NCBI GenBank assembly: GCA_017657125.1
Contig: JAGFNX010000286.1
Coordinates: 62,001 to 126,000, forward strand
Length of the DNA: 64,000 nt
Reading direction: 5' to 3'
Source of the DNA: Scopulariopsis brevicaulis
Lineage: Eukaryota; Ascomycota; Sordariomycetes; Microascales; Microascaceae
Positions 13,601-25,704 of this stretch are shown here, piece after piece. Every line of letters begins with the position of its first letter. The first letter of the stretch is position 1. The position numbers were made by a program, and so were the translations under genes. Below the pieces are notes generated by a model. The model was not told the DNA's origin and searched no databases. It worked only from the letters and a program-made list of their open reading frames with translations.

Positions 13601-13865
13601 GTTCGAAGAGCTCTGCATCAAGTCGTTCCTCGCGTGCAGGCAGCACTGCGGGAAGTTGGCGCAGATCGTCCTGCTGATGATGGACAGCGGGCTGCCGTGC
13701 TTCAAGCCCGAGAGCGTGACGCACTTCCGGGAGCGCTTCGCGCTCGACAAGTCGGACGGCGAGGCGGCCGAGTTCATGAGGGACCTCATCCGGAAGAGCC
13801 ACTCGAGCTACTCGACGGGCATATACGACCAGTTCCAGCTCCTGACGAACGGGATCCCCTATTGA
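7641..13865 (+). CDS. STT4: Phosphatidylinositol 4-kinase III alpha (Stt4/PI4KA type)
   Basis: Seven exons give 1933 residues: 7641-7814, 7896-9509, 9562-11255, 11319-11946, 12022-12231, 12310-12597 and 12672-13865. The enzyme phosphorylates phosphatidylinositol to PI4P at the plasma membrane; family members work with Efr3 and Ypp1. The N-terminal 1500 residues are a helical solenoid of the Stt4 type. The C-terminal lipid-kinase domain has the catalytic loop DRHNGN (D near residue 1788), the metal-binding DFGF (near 1806) and the conserved end YDQFQLLTNGIPY. Length matches filamentous-fungal Stt4. The 75-bp intron at 11947-12021 has no in-frame stop, but it has a GTGAGT donor and ACAG acceptor and I treat it as spliced. 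The first donor (GTACGG) is the least certain junction. Confidence 0.95.
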
Positions 13866-14164
13866 TCCTGGCCGCTTGCGTTTTCATTTTCTCCTTGTAG
13901 TATCTTCAAACGTTTTCTATTCGGCGCTCTGCAACCCTCATAGGATGCAGTGTTGTTTTTCTTTTCTATACCAAGTGTTACTCTTACAACAGAACTCCTT
14001 TTTGCGTTACTCGTACATAAAGATAGAACGCTGTAGGCTATATATAATCAGGACAACCACCCCGTTTCCTTTCTTAGGACGCCAAGAGACCCACTCTTCG
14101 CCCGTGAAAATGACAACCCGATCCGCGTGCCTATACGCCCACCCGCAGTCTCTCTACGGTGCCG
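13866..14164. other. Convergent 3' interval between STT4 and the CDF gene
   Basis: About 300 bp separate two convergent stop codons, so it holds both 3' UTRs. It is AT- and T-richer than the flanking coding DNA. No canonical AATAAA was seen, and nothing suggests another gene. Confidence 0.5.
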
Positions 14165-16437
14165 TTACGCCACGTGCGTGGGGACGTTGTAGCTGTCATA
14201 GTCGATGTGGACGAAGGCCCTGTCGACAATGGGCACACTCTCAAGGAAGTACGTAAGGACCTCACTGTTGACGCGCGTTAGCCTCCTTCCTGTGGGTGAG
14301 AAGGGCGGTTTTTTGTCCGGCCGTGCTTACCCTATATCATGGCTATCCTTGAGAGGCATGTGTGCCTCGAGAATAATGTCCACCTGTTACCGGAAAGTTA
14401 GCTTCGCGAGGTAGTACGTAAGAGGGGGTGTCCGCGTGTACCTCCACGAATAACTTGTCACCGGCATGGTAGGCCCTCAGATTCTGGATCTGCTTAATAG
14501 CGGCTGAGAAGCGCATGGTGAGATACAGTACTAAAGCGGACCGTGTTAGTCGACATCCCCGCGCTCCGTCGTAGGGAGATGTTAACCCCGACGGTGGGAC
14601 AGGGGAGCACAGAGGGAGGGGCGTACAGAGGTTCCGCTCGTCGGGCTCGGCCGAGAAGCCCGTCAGGTTGCGCATGTGGTGCAGGGACGTGATGCTCCAG
14701 TTGCCGATGACGACGATGGATAGGATGAGGCCGCCGAGTGAGTCGAGCCACCAGACCCTCGCATATGCCCCCACTGCATCGGGTCAGCTTCGTTCTCACG
14801 CACGTAGCGGGGCGCTAGGCACTAACCGATTGGGAAGAGGATGGATCCCGTGTTGAAGATCACGTCCGTCATGGCATCGTCGGCTCTGGGAGGCGCGGTC
14901 AGCCGCGTCGCACTGGGTGGAGGATGGATGCCGGAACTTACAAGGCCCGGACACTGGAGTTCTTGATTACTCGGCACCACACCCAGATGACCCCCTTGAT
15001 TATAACAGTGCTAAGCATTACAAGAAGAGCGGGTAGGCCGCTGGGTGGCGTCTTGTTAGCTGGAGTCCCTAAGAGCATGCCGGAAAGGCCTCTGGAGACC
15101 AGGGCGTACTTACAGGTCGAGGACCTCGCGGGAAGATGATATGAGTCGGTTGATGGACTCCAGCGCAACCTGGCTAAAGGCGGTAATCATGATGATGGAG
15201 AATACCAGAACGCCGACTGGTTCCAATCTGCAGAAACGTTACTACCCCAATCATAGGCACTTTGGTGAAGGCATTGCTTACCGTCTCCTTCCAACAGGAT
15301 ACCGGTACTGGTCCCCCTGGCTCGCGGAAATCAACCTTGTCGTAGTCCACACAATCGCCGTGCTCAAAAAGTCCAGCACGGCATCCACCAAACTCGCCAA
15401 CACGGACATGGACGGCACCGACGCAACGACGATGATCTTGCCAATCAGGAGAATGACGTTGGCAGCGGTGTTGACGTAGATGGCGATGGCGACAATGGGG
15501 TGATCGTGGTCCAGCTCGGCGTCGTCCAGCCACGGCGTGTACGGGTGCACCACCTCGCCGCCGCCGCCCTCCTCCTCGTCGCGGCTGAGAAGCGGCGTGG
15601 CCTCGGACGGACGGAAGATGTCCTTTGGCGTCCTCTTGACACGCTTCCTCTCGGGCCCGCCGCCGCGGCTCCCGTAGTCGGTTACCGTGATGGCCGGCGG
15701 GCCCTCGACAGGCGAATCCGCTGGCGACGAGTCCGTCGAGCGGCCCTCCTCCTGAATGGTCTGGGGAATCTCAATGACGGGGCGGAAGGCCGAAGCGTCG
15801 AGCCGCTCCTGGTACTCGCTGAGGAGCTCGTGAGGGATGGTGGAGTCCAAGAGCGTGTCTATGAACATGTACTGGCGGATCAAGTCGTTCACACGCTCGT
15901 AGTACTTCCGTCTTGATGACCCCCAACAGGCGCAAGGTCAGCCGGTGTCGATTGGGCCTCCTCATGGTTACACTCGGCAGCCACCAGAAGGAAGGAGGGG
16001 GGGGGGGCTTACATGGGCTTCCGCATGCTCTTTAGCTCGGGCTCGGTGGTCCAGTACTTGTGCCACTGATAGATGTTGTTCCCGCTCCCGATGAGCATTG
16101 AGCTCCGCAGCTGCGGATCAGCCAGGATCTGTGTGACGCGACGCTCGTCCTCCATGCGGCGGCGGTGGTCCTCCTGGTCTTCCTGGTAATCTCCCCACCG
16201 CGCCGAGCTGGCGTCGTCGTCGTCGACGTGGGTGTGGGCGTGGGCGTGGGCGCCCAAGGGGAAGCGACGCAGCGAGCTGGCGAGCGATGTGGTGGAGTGG
16301 CTCCTCCTCAGATAGTGGTACGGCCACGCCTCGACGCTTCGCGAGAGCGGGAACTGGACGTCATCGTGGTTCGTGATGCGCGGGCGGTGGGGCTGGTGCT
16401 CCCGGCCGCCGCCCGGCTCGGATGCGGAGTCGGACAT
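14165..16437 (-). CDS. Cation diffusion facilitator, probable Mn2+ type membrane transporter
   Basis: Nine exons give 571 residues: 16013-16437, 15282-15911, 15114-15227, 14942-15040, 14827-14885, 14627-14773, 14442-14530, 14331-14383 and 14165-14264. All phases close and the junctions rebuild conserved sequence. The first ~270 residues are a polar cytosolic region with a His-rich AHAHAHTHVDDDD stretch. The transporter domain follows: a membrane segment near IAIYVNTAANVILLIG, metal motif VDAVLD, the loop YPVGRRRLEPVG, then IKNSSVRALADDAMTD with the second metal motif, and a C-terminal cytosolic domain containing YHAGDKLFVEVDI and ESVPIVDRAFVHIDY. DxxxD in both metal motifs and the YPVGxxRLEPVG loop are typical of the Mn-CDF branch, which exports Mn2+ from the cytosol into organelles. 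Metal specificity is inferred from family only. Confidence 0.93.
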
Positions 16438-19400
16438 GGCGCTTGACCGGCTTTGCTCTTCGGGTTGCGCCTGCGTTCGCGCTCGTCTTTGGGAACTTTT
16501 TCAGAGATACCTCCCACCTTGTCCCATGTCGCTGTCCCTTTTTCTTGACTTACTGGGGCGTCTGTTTATGTAAGTCTGGTCAAAGCTTAGTGTTTAGTGG
16601 AAACACGGCGTTTCAAGTGTCCAGGGGCGTGGAGGAGGCCGAAGCTAAATTCCAAGCTCTGCCAGCGAGAAAATCCCTCGAGATCCACCGCTTCCAACTC
16701 CAATTGTTGTCGTCTTCCCAGGCTGGTGAAGCCATCCGGGTTGAGGACTACCGCCCCCCTCCCCCACCATTTCCTTCCCGCCGGTCGATGACCCCATGTG
16801 CGCAAGCAGTCCGATTTGAGCAGCGTTCCGGCAGTCGCTGGCATTTCGACCCCCATGGCCCTTGGCCGTCTTCCCCGGGCGCGTCGTACTTGCACTTGCA
16901 CGTGCAGATGGACTCTCCATGTCAAGTTGATGGTCGATGGAATTCACGCGGCGCGATACTTTAAATTTTTTGGCGCGATTTCTTCGTGTCTGCGGGCGAA
17001 CTCGAAGTCCCAACCACGATGAAATAAGAACCACACCACGTCCTCGCTGGCGTGAGCCTTTTGACACGGCTCTTACCGGTAGTCCTATGGGTCCCGGTGC
17101 CTACTTGTAGGCCCCTCCCGGATGCGAGATCCGAAACACGAATGAGATACGATGAACGCCCAGCATCAGTCACTCGAAGGGGCGCGAGAACATCTCATTC
17201 GCCCCACACACCTAAGAATAGGCCTTCCGCATCGGGTCGCGGGGCCGGGGCCGCCCACTTCCAGCTGGCCAGGGATGATCCGCTCGTCAAAATGTTGATA
17301 CGAGCACATGTTGTTTCTCGTTGAGAATTCCGCAAAGAGTTGGGCCTGGCAATGGCGCAAGTACCGAGTATAGGGCCAATATGTGCTTGATTCCCACTTC
17401 GCACGCAACAATCGAGCAACGTTAGCAGACGCGGCCGCGGTTTACAAAACAAACCGGCCTGGCCGGAACGCGCGCACGGGGAAAAAAAAGTTTGTGCGAC
17501 GGCGGGTGCTGGAAGAGGGGCCGGCCAAGGATGTAGCCTGACACAGAGCCTCCGTGGCGGGTGCCATCTGGCCCCGGGCCGGGCATCTCTTGTGAGGAGC
17601 TCTCATGTTACGCACCTTACTGAACACAAGAGGCTTGGACGAGGTGCGAAACCGGGTCTCTTTTTCTTTTTTCTTCTTTTTTTTTTTTTTTTGGCCGACC
17701 AAGCCAGCCAATCAACATCCATTTGCAGTAAAACACTTCTACCTTGAGGCTTCCGTGAGGGACTTCGCTCGAGGACTCCGGAACGGCAGTATAGAAGATC
17801 CGTCTTTTCGAAGGCCATCGGGGGCCTCCCCGGCGTTAGGAATAGTGCTTCTGTGTTAGATCATTCAGACTTCATGCATCGCAAGCCGAGCATTGCATTT
17901 GGAGAAGAGCATGATCTCCCTGCACTCGGTCAGCTCGGCGGATTCCTCCATGAGACTCCGTCCGCGTCAGCTACAAAGCCAACTAAGACCTGCGACAAGC
18001 CACAGGCAATGGTGGCCACCCGGCACCGAATGGGCGGTGATAGCACTTAAGGTTGTCCGCATCGTAACACGCCGCTGAAACCGCGTCGTGCGCCGGCGCA
18101 CATCCAACCGGGTACAATGCTGATGATAACATCGGTTCCGAGAAGTACACGTAAATCACTGCTCCTCCCAATTTCCACAAGCAATCCCCGATCTGCGGGC
18201 CGGAACGCCCCTCGACCCGGAAACAGAGTCCTTCCATTACACCGCCAATGGCCGAAACGCCCGTCGCGACCGGGCTGGAACAGCGGCAGAGGTGCATGTG
18301 TGCACGCGAGACGCGGGACGCGGGACGCGAGCGTGCTTCCGAGAATGCGAGACTGTCTTGGAGATGGGGGACAAGGCGAGGTGCGGCTCTGGCTCGGTAC
18401 GCGCGGCGTTTCCAAGTTTCTAGTTGTCCGTGTACGGAGCAGATCATGGATCGAGACGTCTCCACGGCCCCGATGCGGTCGTGGAGCGTGTACGGCATCG
18501 GGAACCACACCACGCACGGGTATTCCCCTTCCCGCGGTCCAGACTTGCCGCCGGCCTGTCCGAGAACGGGATCGGGACTGTGCCGTGACCTGTTCCTGAA
18601 CTTGGACATTAATGGGGGGAAGGATTCAAGGATAAAAGGCTTGTTTCTGGGGCCGAGGCCAATCAGAAGACCCCGAACGGGGCAAGATTCGCGCCCGCGG
18701 GCCCTGGCACCTTGGTTTTCCGAACGGCGGACGGGGTTGGTCTGGCACCGGCAGCAAGGCGCGCTTGCGTCTCTGAATCTGTAAAACATCAACCGCGCGG
18801 GCCCCGCTCCGCCTGTGCGATGGTGTCCGCGCATTGAATCGACAGGAACGTGCAGCCCGGATACGAGGGGTTGCTGTGGTGGCACTGCCCACCAGAGTGG
18901 AGAGCTCCGAAACCCGGTTCCACCCTCTGGGACCTCGTATGAGCTCCAATGCTTGGTTGGGTGCCGGAGTTTACGAGCTCCACGCCGGGTATTAGCATCT
19001 CTGCTCCTGACGTCGGTGGTGGGGAGACTGTCGATTGCTGGGGCGCGGAACAAGGCTCGGCTGATGATCGACACTACTCCAGAATTAGCTGGCAAGATAT
19101 CCACGATCTCGTCGGGTGCGGGGGTCGCGCTAACAGAGAGAGTGCTGCGGAACTCTTCTCAACTTGGAAGTCTCCAGTGCCGCTCATGGGACGGCTCCGC
19201 TCTCCGGACACTGATAACAGTGGAGAGTTGTTCACATGCAGGGTCGCTCTTGGCTGCGGAGAGCTCGGTGCTCGATCCACAGCACTCCGTTGGGTACGAG
19301 CGCTAAGCTGACTATTATCGGTAGGTGTGGGGGCCGGTGGGTTGATCCCCTCGTATTTGAGTGCGGATTCCGTCATGATACTTGCTTCGTCCTGCCATTG

Positions 19401-20599
19401 CATGGAATTTCTTAACGGCTCGCCAGGGCACGGCGAAAACAGTGCGTGCGTGCGTGTGGTGAATCCATGGCACGGGTCCGGTTGCCTCCACACCGGGTCG
19501 GTCCTGCCGACGGGTTCCTGACGACCTCGCCCATCGGTTCTGCCTCCACTTCACAGTTGGCGATGACGGTCCAATCCTCTGCGCGCGGGTGGGCCCGGAG
19601 AAGAACCACTCTTGGCCGGGAACTCGCGCGCTGGCACGCTCGATCGCTCGCCCTTCAGCTGCTCCTCATGATAGGCAAGACCTCCTTCGTAATAGTACAG
19701 TACTAACATACGCGCTAACATAATTAAGCTGCAGCGGCCTGCGCATGTACATTTACACTGCCAGTACTTATGGGTCTCCACAGTCCGCCGAGGTATCACT
19801 CAGTTCACATGAGATGCCTGGATAATAAACCGTGCCCGCTCCGGACCCACCGGATCGCTGAATTCTTTCAACAACTGCCTTCCAAGCGTTAGCAAGCGGC
19901 GATGCTGGTGTCGGGATGTTTCGTGGAGGATTCCGGTTCGAGGTGCTCTAGGCCTAACGAGAATGAATGCATCGCGTCGGAGAAGCAAACACCGCACTAC
20001 TTGTAAGTACGGAGTACCAAAGAGGTCCTGTAGCGTCACACCACCCAGCGTGCCCCCTCCTAAATTGACACCGAGGACAGGATCCCCGGCTTTCAATAGC
20101 GGAGTGCCGTACTCCATCGTCAAGTAGATGAAATCCCCGACAAGCGAGTCATCCAAGTGCAGGTGTGGCTGGCAGCTAAAAACGGCCCGCTACAACGACG
20201 CCCGAACTGCGTCAGATGATGTTTAATTATTCCTGGAAACCCCGGGCGATCAGTGAGAAAGGCTGTCTAGGTGTCAATGAAACTATGGAACCACGCGTCC
20301 CGTAATCGGGATGGCATTCCGATCGGAACAGGAACAGGAACAGAACAGCACGAGCAGGCCTCGCTCACGAGGCTATCATTCAGAGGCCGCGAAGGATTCG
20401 ATTTGGAGAAGTCCGTTTCTGTGAGCAGCTGAAGTTCTGAACGTGATGTTTCGGCCCTCTCTGAGAAGCAATAATGACACCTATGACCGCATGGGTAGGT
20501 TACTGGGACCTCCCTGGCGAAGGCGTCGAGCTGGGGGCTGCATGTACCTTGAGGTACCGCACACATACTTCTTAGCGCGTACTTGCTCCCGGAGTCGGT
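16438..20599. other. 4.2 kb without a recognisable gene
   Basis: The CDF promoter and leader must lie at the left end. The rest contains overlapping open stretches on several frames; the longest is 373 codons on the minus strand at 17983-19104. These are rich in Arg, Ser, Cys, Pro and Trp, carry no motif and overlap one another, as expected of GC-rich non-coding DNA with few stops. No RNA gene was seen. Confidence 0.5.
17661..17692. repeat. T-rich homopolymer tract
   Basis: A 32-base tract is all T apart from two C; its longest uninterrupted T run is 16 bases. It lies in the gene-free stretch, so it is a simple repeat, possibly a nucleosome-depleted spot. No element boundary accompanies it. 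Confidence 0.9.
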
Positions 20600-21987
20600 A
20601 CCTTCACCATGTGCCTGTGCCTGGGCGGCCTGGGCCCGTGCCTGAGTTTGTGACCCTGACCCTGGACTTGGACGCTGGGTTCAGTCGGGTCTTGGCGTCG
20701 CTGCTAATACGAGTACTTCTCCAGCCCGCCTCCGCTCCCCTTCTCACGCTTCCCCCAGCGAATCCGAGCACTTCATTCCTCTTGGGCCCCCGCCAACCTC
20801 GAATCCCGTCCCTCGTCCTCGTCCTCTCGTGCTCCCAACTCCTCCTACAGCCCTCTTTCCTCGCCAACCGCCTCGCACGACGAATCTCCTGCTGGCGTCT
20901 CTTTTTCCCGGATTTCCTCCCCGGCCTACGCGCGACCTCCGTCCTTCCCGCTCGTCGCCTCCGATCGTTTGTTTGTGTCCTCTTACCGACTCATAACCGG
21001 AAGCGTCCGTCTATAATCCATCTCATTTAAGGGCCTCCTTCATCGTGTTTCTTCTTTGTTCCCGGTGCTCCTCTCTCTGAAGCCGCCCTCGACAAGAGCG
21101 TCGCGTCATTCTGTCGATCGAAGCAGATACTCTCGAGCATTTTTCGCCCGCGCCTGCTCGTTGCTTTTGTGAAGTCCCTTTAATCGCCCTCGGTCGATCA
21201 TCGTCTGTCCGGTGGATCAATTCTTCGGGATCCCTAGTCGCCACTCTCTAGCATAGCATTGTTCAGCATATTCCTTGAGCGCAGTTTTCGACGGCACCGC
21301 GTCTTTCAGCTTCTCGTGCTTCGCCGCTTAATTCCTCTTGCCGGCGACCACTCATCAGCCCAGGTACGTATCGATGTCTCGTGGAATCACTTTCCCAGCG
21401 CAACAACATCCATTCTTGTCGAGGCTGTTGCTGCCTGAATAGCGACGACTCGCGCCCTCTGCTGCTTGACGGCTGAACCCACATCGCGGCCTGTGCCTGG
21501 CCTGTTTGCACCTGTCACCTCTTGTCCTGCCTGTCTGTTTGGGGCTCCGCTGTTCTTTTTCTTGAAGCGCCAGTTGTTTCTCTATTTCCATCCCGCCCTC
21601 TTGAGCGAAGCGATTTTGAAGATACTCTGCTTCTTGATTTTTCTCAACTAACTTCCATATGGTTCATGCAGCACTTTGACGCCTCTAATAACTTATACTC
21701 CTACCCCGTTCAAACGACGGCCAGGAATCGCCCCCTGTGATTCCCGACACAGGACGTCACCTGCTTCGAGACAGCGAGCGCCACTTGGCAGTATCGTCCT
21801 TCGCCGTCTTCCCGGACAACGTGTTGGCTTTCGGCCGCCCGGACGCTCCGTCCACCTGGCGCCTAGTTCTACCAAGAAGCTGTTCAACCTTTAAATCGCC
21901 TTCGGTTGTCGCATCACGTCCCCCACGCCGCCTCCCCACGCCACCCGAATACAGGTGCAAAGCTTCGCCCACGCGCGTTCATCACAC
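20600..21987 (+). promoter_or_regulatory. Pyrimidine-rich promoter and long leader of the 21,988 gene
   Basis: From about 20.7 kb to 21.35 kb the plus strand is strongly C/T-rich with many CCTC and CTTC blocks. This is the usual look of the region just before transcription starts in strongly or regulatorily expressed filamentous-fungal genes. The stretch is open in one frame for 195 codons (20443-21030), but that translation is low-information and I treat it as non-coding. It leads into a probable leader intron and then the ATG at 21988. Confidence 0.5.
21364..21671 (+). other. Probable 5'UTR intron
   Basis: CAG|GTACGT at 21364 is a near-perfect donor. A CTAAC branch site at about 21648 is followed by a TGCAG acceptor ending at 21671. 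The 308-bp segment lies between the CT-rich leader and the ATG at 21988. Removing it would also remove several upstream ATGs, including one near 21374. Confidence 0.55.
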
Positions 21988-24851
21988 ATGGCTCGATTCC
22001 CGGTATCGTTCGGCAAGCGGAAGTCCGCTGCGGCAAAGGAGGATGGTGAGGTGGTTCCTTCGTTCCGCGTCCTGGAGCGGACCGACTTGGAGGGAGTGAA
22101 GACGTTCGACGGTAGCTCAAGGCCGGCCCGGCCCGTCTCCACCGTGAGACCTTACTCACAGGTGGATAATCTGGCCGAGGAGGAGAACATGTTTACGGGT
22201 CTGAAAGTGAATCGGTATGTTGGCTCCTCTACCGCGCGTTGTTTCGTTTTGGGTTGTTCGGAGGCTCCGGAGTCTGTCCGAGGATCTGCCCCTCGGGACA
22301 TTCCGCATGGCTTTGCCTCCGGTCTGCCCGTCAATTTCCCAGCTTGCTGCTTTTGATCTTGGCGTCCTATGGGACAGGGGTGTGCCACCTGCGGGCCCCC
22401 TTGACTATGACCCTTGTCATTCCGGTGCGCTAACCCGATTCACTCATCAGGGGAAGCGGATCCTCCAACACCACACAGACGGCGTCCACAGACACGTCCT
22501 CGCGCCATAGTGCCGTCTCGACTGCCCCATCGTCCTCGACCCCATCTGCCGACCCGAACCACCACTACCACCACAAACACTTCGAAGAAACGAGTATTCA
22601 TCGAAAGCCGTTTGCCGACATTCCCGTCCCACCGATTCCCAAGTCTACCGGCTTCCTGAACCGGGCCGGACGTACCTTCTCTTTCGGCAGCTCCAAAAAG
22701 GGCACACCCCCAGTGCCCGCCCAGGAGACTCCGCCTCCCGTTCCAGCACACGGCCCTTTGCCGAGGGCCCGCGGCAACACCACTTCCACGACCAGCACCG
22801 CGACGCCTCCCAAGCTAAACGACGAGGAGTTCAGTGTCGATCTAGGTGACTTTGGAACGATGTTCAAGGGTCTTGACAAACGTGCGAGTGCGATGACCGT
22901 CCGAGAAGAAGCACCCAGGGGCATGCCTCCCCGCTCTCTCACAGGCAACCGTGTATCCGCCAGCCACTTGTTGCCATCACAGATAGACAACGCCGCCACA
23001 CCACCCCATCAGCCCCGTTCGCCTCATTCGTTTGACAGTGAGCACTCCAACGACGGCCTTTTGAACACCGACCGCTCCCACCAGCCACCGCCCCAGTCCT
23101 CCTCGTATAACCGGAGAGGTTCCAGGCCTTCGGACATTATCGAAGATGAGGACGTTAGTCTCTTGAAGCAATCAGTCGCTGCAAGCAAATTTCTAGGCGG
23201 ATCGGGATCAGGTGCCCAGGGTGACCGGTATGGGAGGACTGAAGACACTGGGTCCAAGGGTGGAGAGGACGACAACATGTTTGATAAAACCTTTATCAAC
23301 ACAACGAGGGCAGCCCAACGATACGCATCTCAGCCACCGAGCCCGCCTCAGAACCGGGTCATGACGCCGGCACAGTTCGAGAGGTTTAAGCAGGAGAAGG
23401 AACGCACTGCCACTCAGAACAAGAACAAGCCCGCTGAGACGAAGGATGAAGACGAAGACGAAGAAGACAACTACGAAGACGACGAAGATGAAGTAGAAAA
23501 GTCGAAGGAGGCGGCGAAGCAGAGGAGGAGACAAGAGGCTCACATGTCGGTGTATCGCCAGCAAATGATGAAGGTTACAGGAGAGTCGGCTAGTCCCGCC
23601 CCCCGGTCACATTTGGGCACGGCCGCGCCAGCGCTTCATGCGGGTAGCGATGGGTCCGACGAAGACGAGGAAATTCCGCTGGCGATTCTCGCCGCCCACG
23701 GCTTCCCTGCCAAAAATCGGCCGCCTACGCAGCTCGGCACCGCTGGATCTAACCCAAACCTCCGCGCTTCCATGATGTCCACCCCCCCGACCCAGCTTCC
23801 GAGAGCCACGACACTCGCTCTGGGCGAGCATCCAGCACAAGCAGCCGCAGCTGGAGCCGGAGCCGGAGCCGGCGCGAGAGGCTCCCAGCTCCCCGCTTTT
23901 GCCCGTCGCCTCCCTCAGGATCCATTTGTCGGTGCAGGCCTCGTGAGGAACTCGGCTCGGGAATCGATGGCTATGGGTGGCGGTGCGCCGGCTCCACCCC
24001 CAGGTTCAATACCTCCGGGTGGTCTGGTTGGAGTGATTGCAAGCGAGGAACGTTCTCGAGCTCTACGGCGCGGGACTCCTCATGCTGACGGCAAGCTCAT
24101 CCACAACGTCAACGGAGGCCCAGGTGTTGGTGTTGACCCGATGACTGGGATGCCGCCCCACATGATGTACGGCATGAACAACTACTCGACGCCTCAACTC
24201 GGGGGGATGGGTTACCAGCAGCCCATGTCCGCCGGTGATCAAGCCCAGGTCCAAATGACGCAGCAGATGCAGCAGTTTATGCAGATGCAAATGCAATTCA
24301 TGCAGATGATGACGGTTAATCAGGGTCCTGGGGGAGCGCGGCCGAACTCGTTCGCTGGAGGCCCGGGAATGGGTGATATGTCGAGGCAGTCCTATGTTGG
24401 CAGCGAGTATCCAATGGACCCGCGTCCCACAATGAACGACAATATGAGGACGATGAGCATGGTGCAACCGAGCTCGGCGTCCTGGATCCAGCCGCCTATG
24501 CCCGGGTACGCGCCGTCGATCCGTGTGCAAGGCGAGGGCTACGCGCCATCGATTGCCCCCTCGGAACGAAGCAACATCGGACTCCCCGGTCGTTACCGCC
24601 CGGTATCCCACGTGCCTACCGCCGAACCCACACGACGAGCCTCCACCATGACCGGTGCGTTGACCGCCTGGGATGAGCCGCAGAAGTCGACGCTCACCCC
24701 TTCGCCGGCCCCTACGGCCAAAAGCGGAAATCAGTCGGACGACGACGATGAGGAGGGCTGGGCGGCCATGAAGGAGAAGAGGGAGAAGAAAAAGTCACTG
24801 TGGAAGTCGAAGAAGGGATTCGGCCATGAGCTGTCTACTCTGATTTCGTGA
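21988..24851 (+). CDS. Large low-complexity fungal protein of unknown function
   Basis: Two exons, 21988-22214 and 22451-24851, joined across a 236-bp intron, encode 875 residues. I do not recognise a characterised family. The start MARFPVSFGKRKSAAAKEDG is basic. The middle is mostly disordered Ser/Pro-rich sequence with more ordered patches (NDEEFSVDLGDFGTMFKGLD; RVMTPAQFERFKQEKER), an acidic EDNYEDDEDEVEKSKEAA block and an (AG)n run. A Met/Gln-rich stretch follows (QMQQFMQMQMQFMQMM), then a GYAPSI motif used twice, and a basic C-terminus with EEGWAAMKEKREKKKSLWKSKKG. There is no signal peptide or membrane segment. Conserved ends around a disordered middle suggest a cytosolic scaffold or adaptor, which is inference only. 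The start is the first in-frame ATG after the leader. Confidence 0.85.
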
Positions 24852-25704
24852 GCGATCTGCACGTCTTGATACCCGTCCCAACGGGGACTCCTTTTCCATA
24901 TTGTCAGCATGTCGATTACACTGCGCCGGCCTACCGTCCATGTTCATATTGGACGAGTTAATCTCGAGCCAACCGGAAGCTTCCCTTGGCTCCGCGTCAT
25001 ATCCGGTATACATACTTTGATTTCAGGATATATAGGATGCTACTGGAAAGGCATGGCGCCATCCCCTTGCACGCCAGGAGAGGAGGAGATCGGGGCTCTT
25101 TCGCGAGAAGAGCATGGAATGGCAGGGGATAGACATGCAGCATGATCTGGATCTTTTAGATTACATCCTTGGGGGGATGCACTCCCGAGCACGGCATCCG
25201 GACGGGAGGCACAAGGGCCACGGAGCCTTCTGCGTCCCTGTTATCTCTATTTCTTATTTTATTTTGCTTTAGGTTTCTCACACACGCACGAAGGTGTGGG
25301 GTGGATATGGGTTGGATCTGGTTTTCCTGTCATGATAGAGCATCTCCTGTGCGCATAATTGTCTAATCTCTCCGTGTCGTCCTCTGAGCGCTCCGTCTGC
25401 GAACTGTTGAACCGTGATCGTGTCTTGTGTGTCATTGGCGGCGCCCCTGGGGCGTTGTGACATCGGTGTCGTTGGCTAGTGCGGCGCATATTGGCACGCA
25501 ACTACGGGGTAGGGGAAGAGGTGATGGGCGGACACCAAGGCTAAGCCTCTCCTATCACGACGTCTGGGAACTACCAGACACACACCAGGTCTCCGGAGGG
25601 AAGTAGACAGTATATTGACTTGGACGCTGTGCAAAACCCGCCCCTAGGTCAATGGTCACTAGCTGCTCCCCTCCCGGCAATCCACCACTTGGCTATCAGC
25701 CGCA
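24852..25704. other. Convergent 3' interval, no gene seen
   Basis: These 853 bp lie between two convergent stop codons and must contain both 3' UTRs. No ORF over about 80 codons shows any family feature. Confidence 0.5.

Noticed and set aside
12792..13802. 336-codon minus-strand open frame
   Set aside because: Exact antisense shadow of the STT4 kinase domain caused by high GC at third codon positions.
17983..19104. 373-codon minus-strand open frame
   Set aside because: Residue mix (Arg, Ser, Cys, Pro, Trp) and lack of motifs look non-coding. Several other frames are open over the same GC-rich DNA.
20443..21030. 195-codon plus-strand open frame
   Set aside because: Low-information Leu/Pro/Arg/Ser translation of a pyrimidine-rich leader, with no conserved segment.
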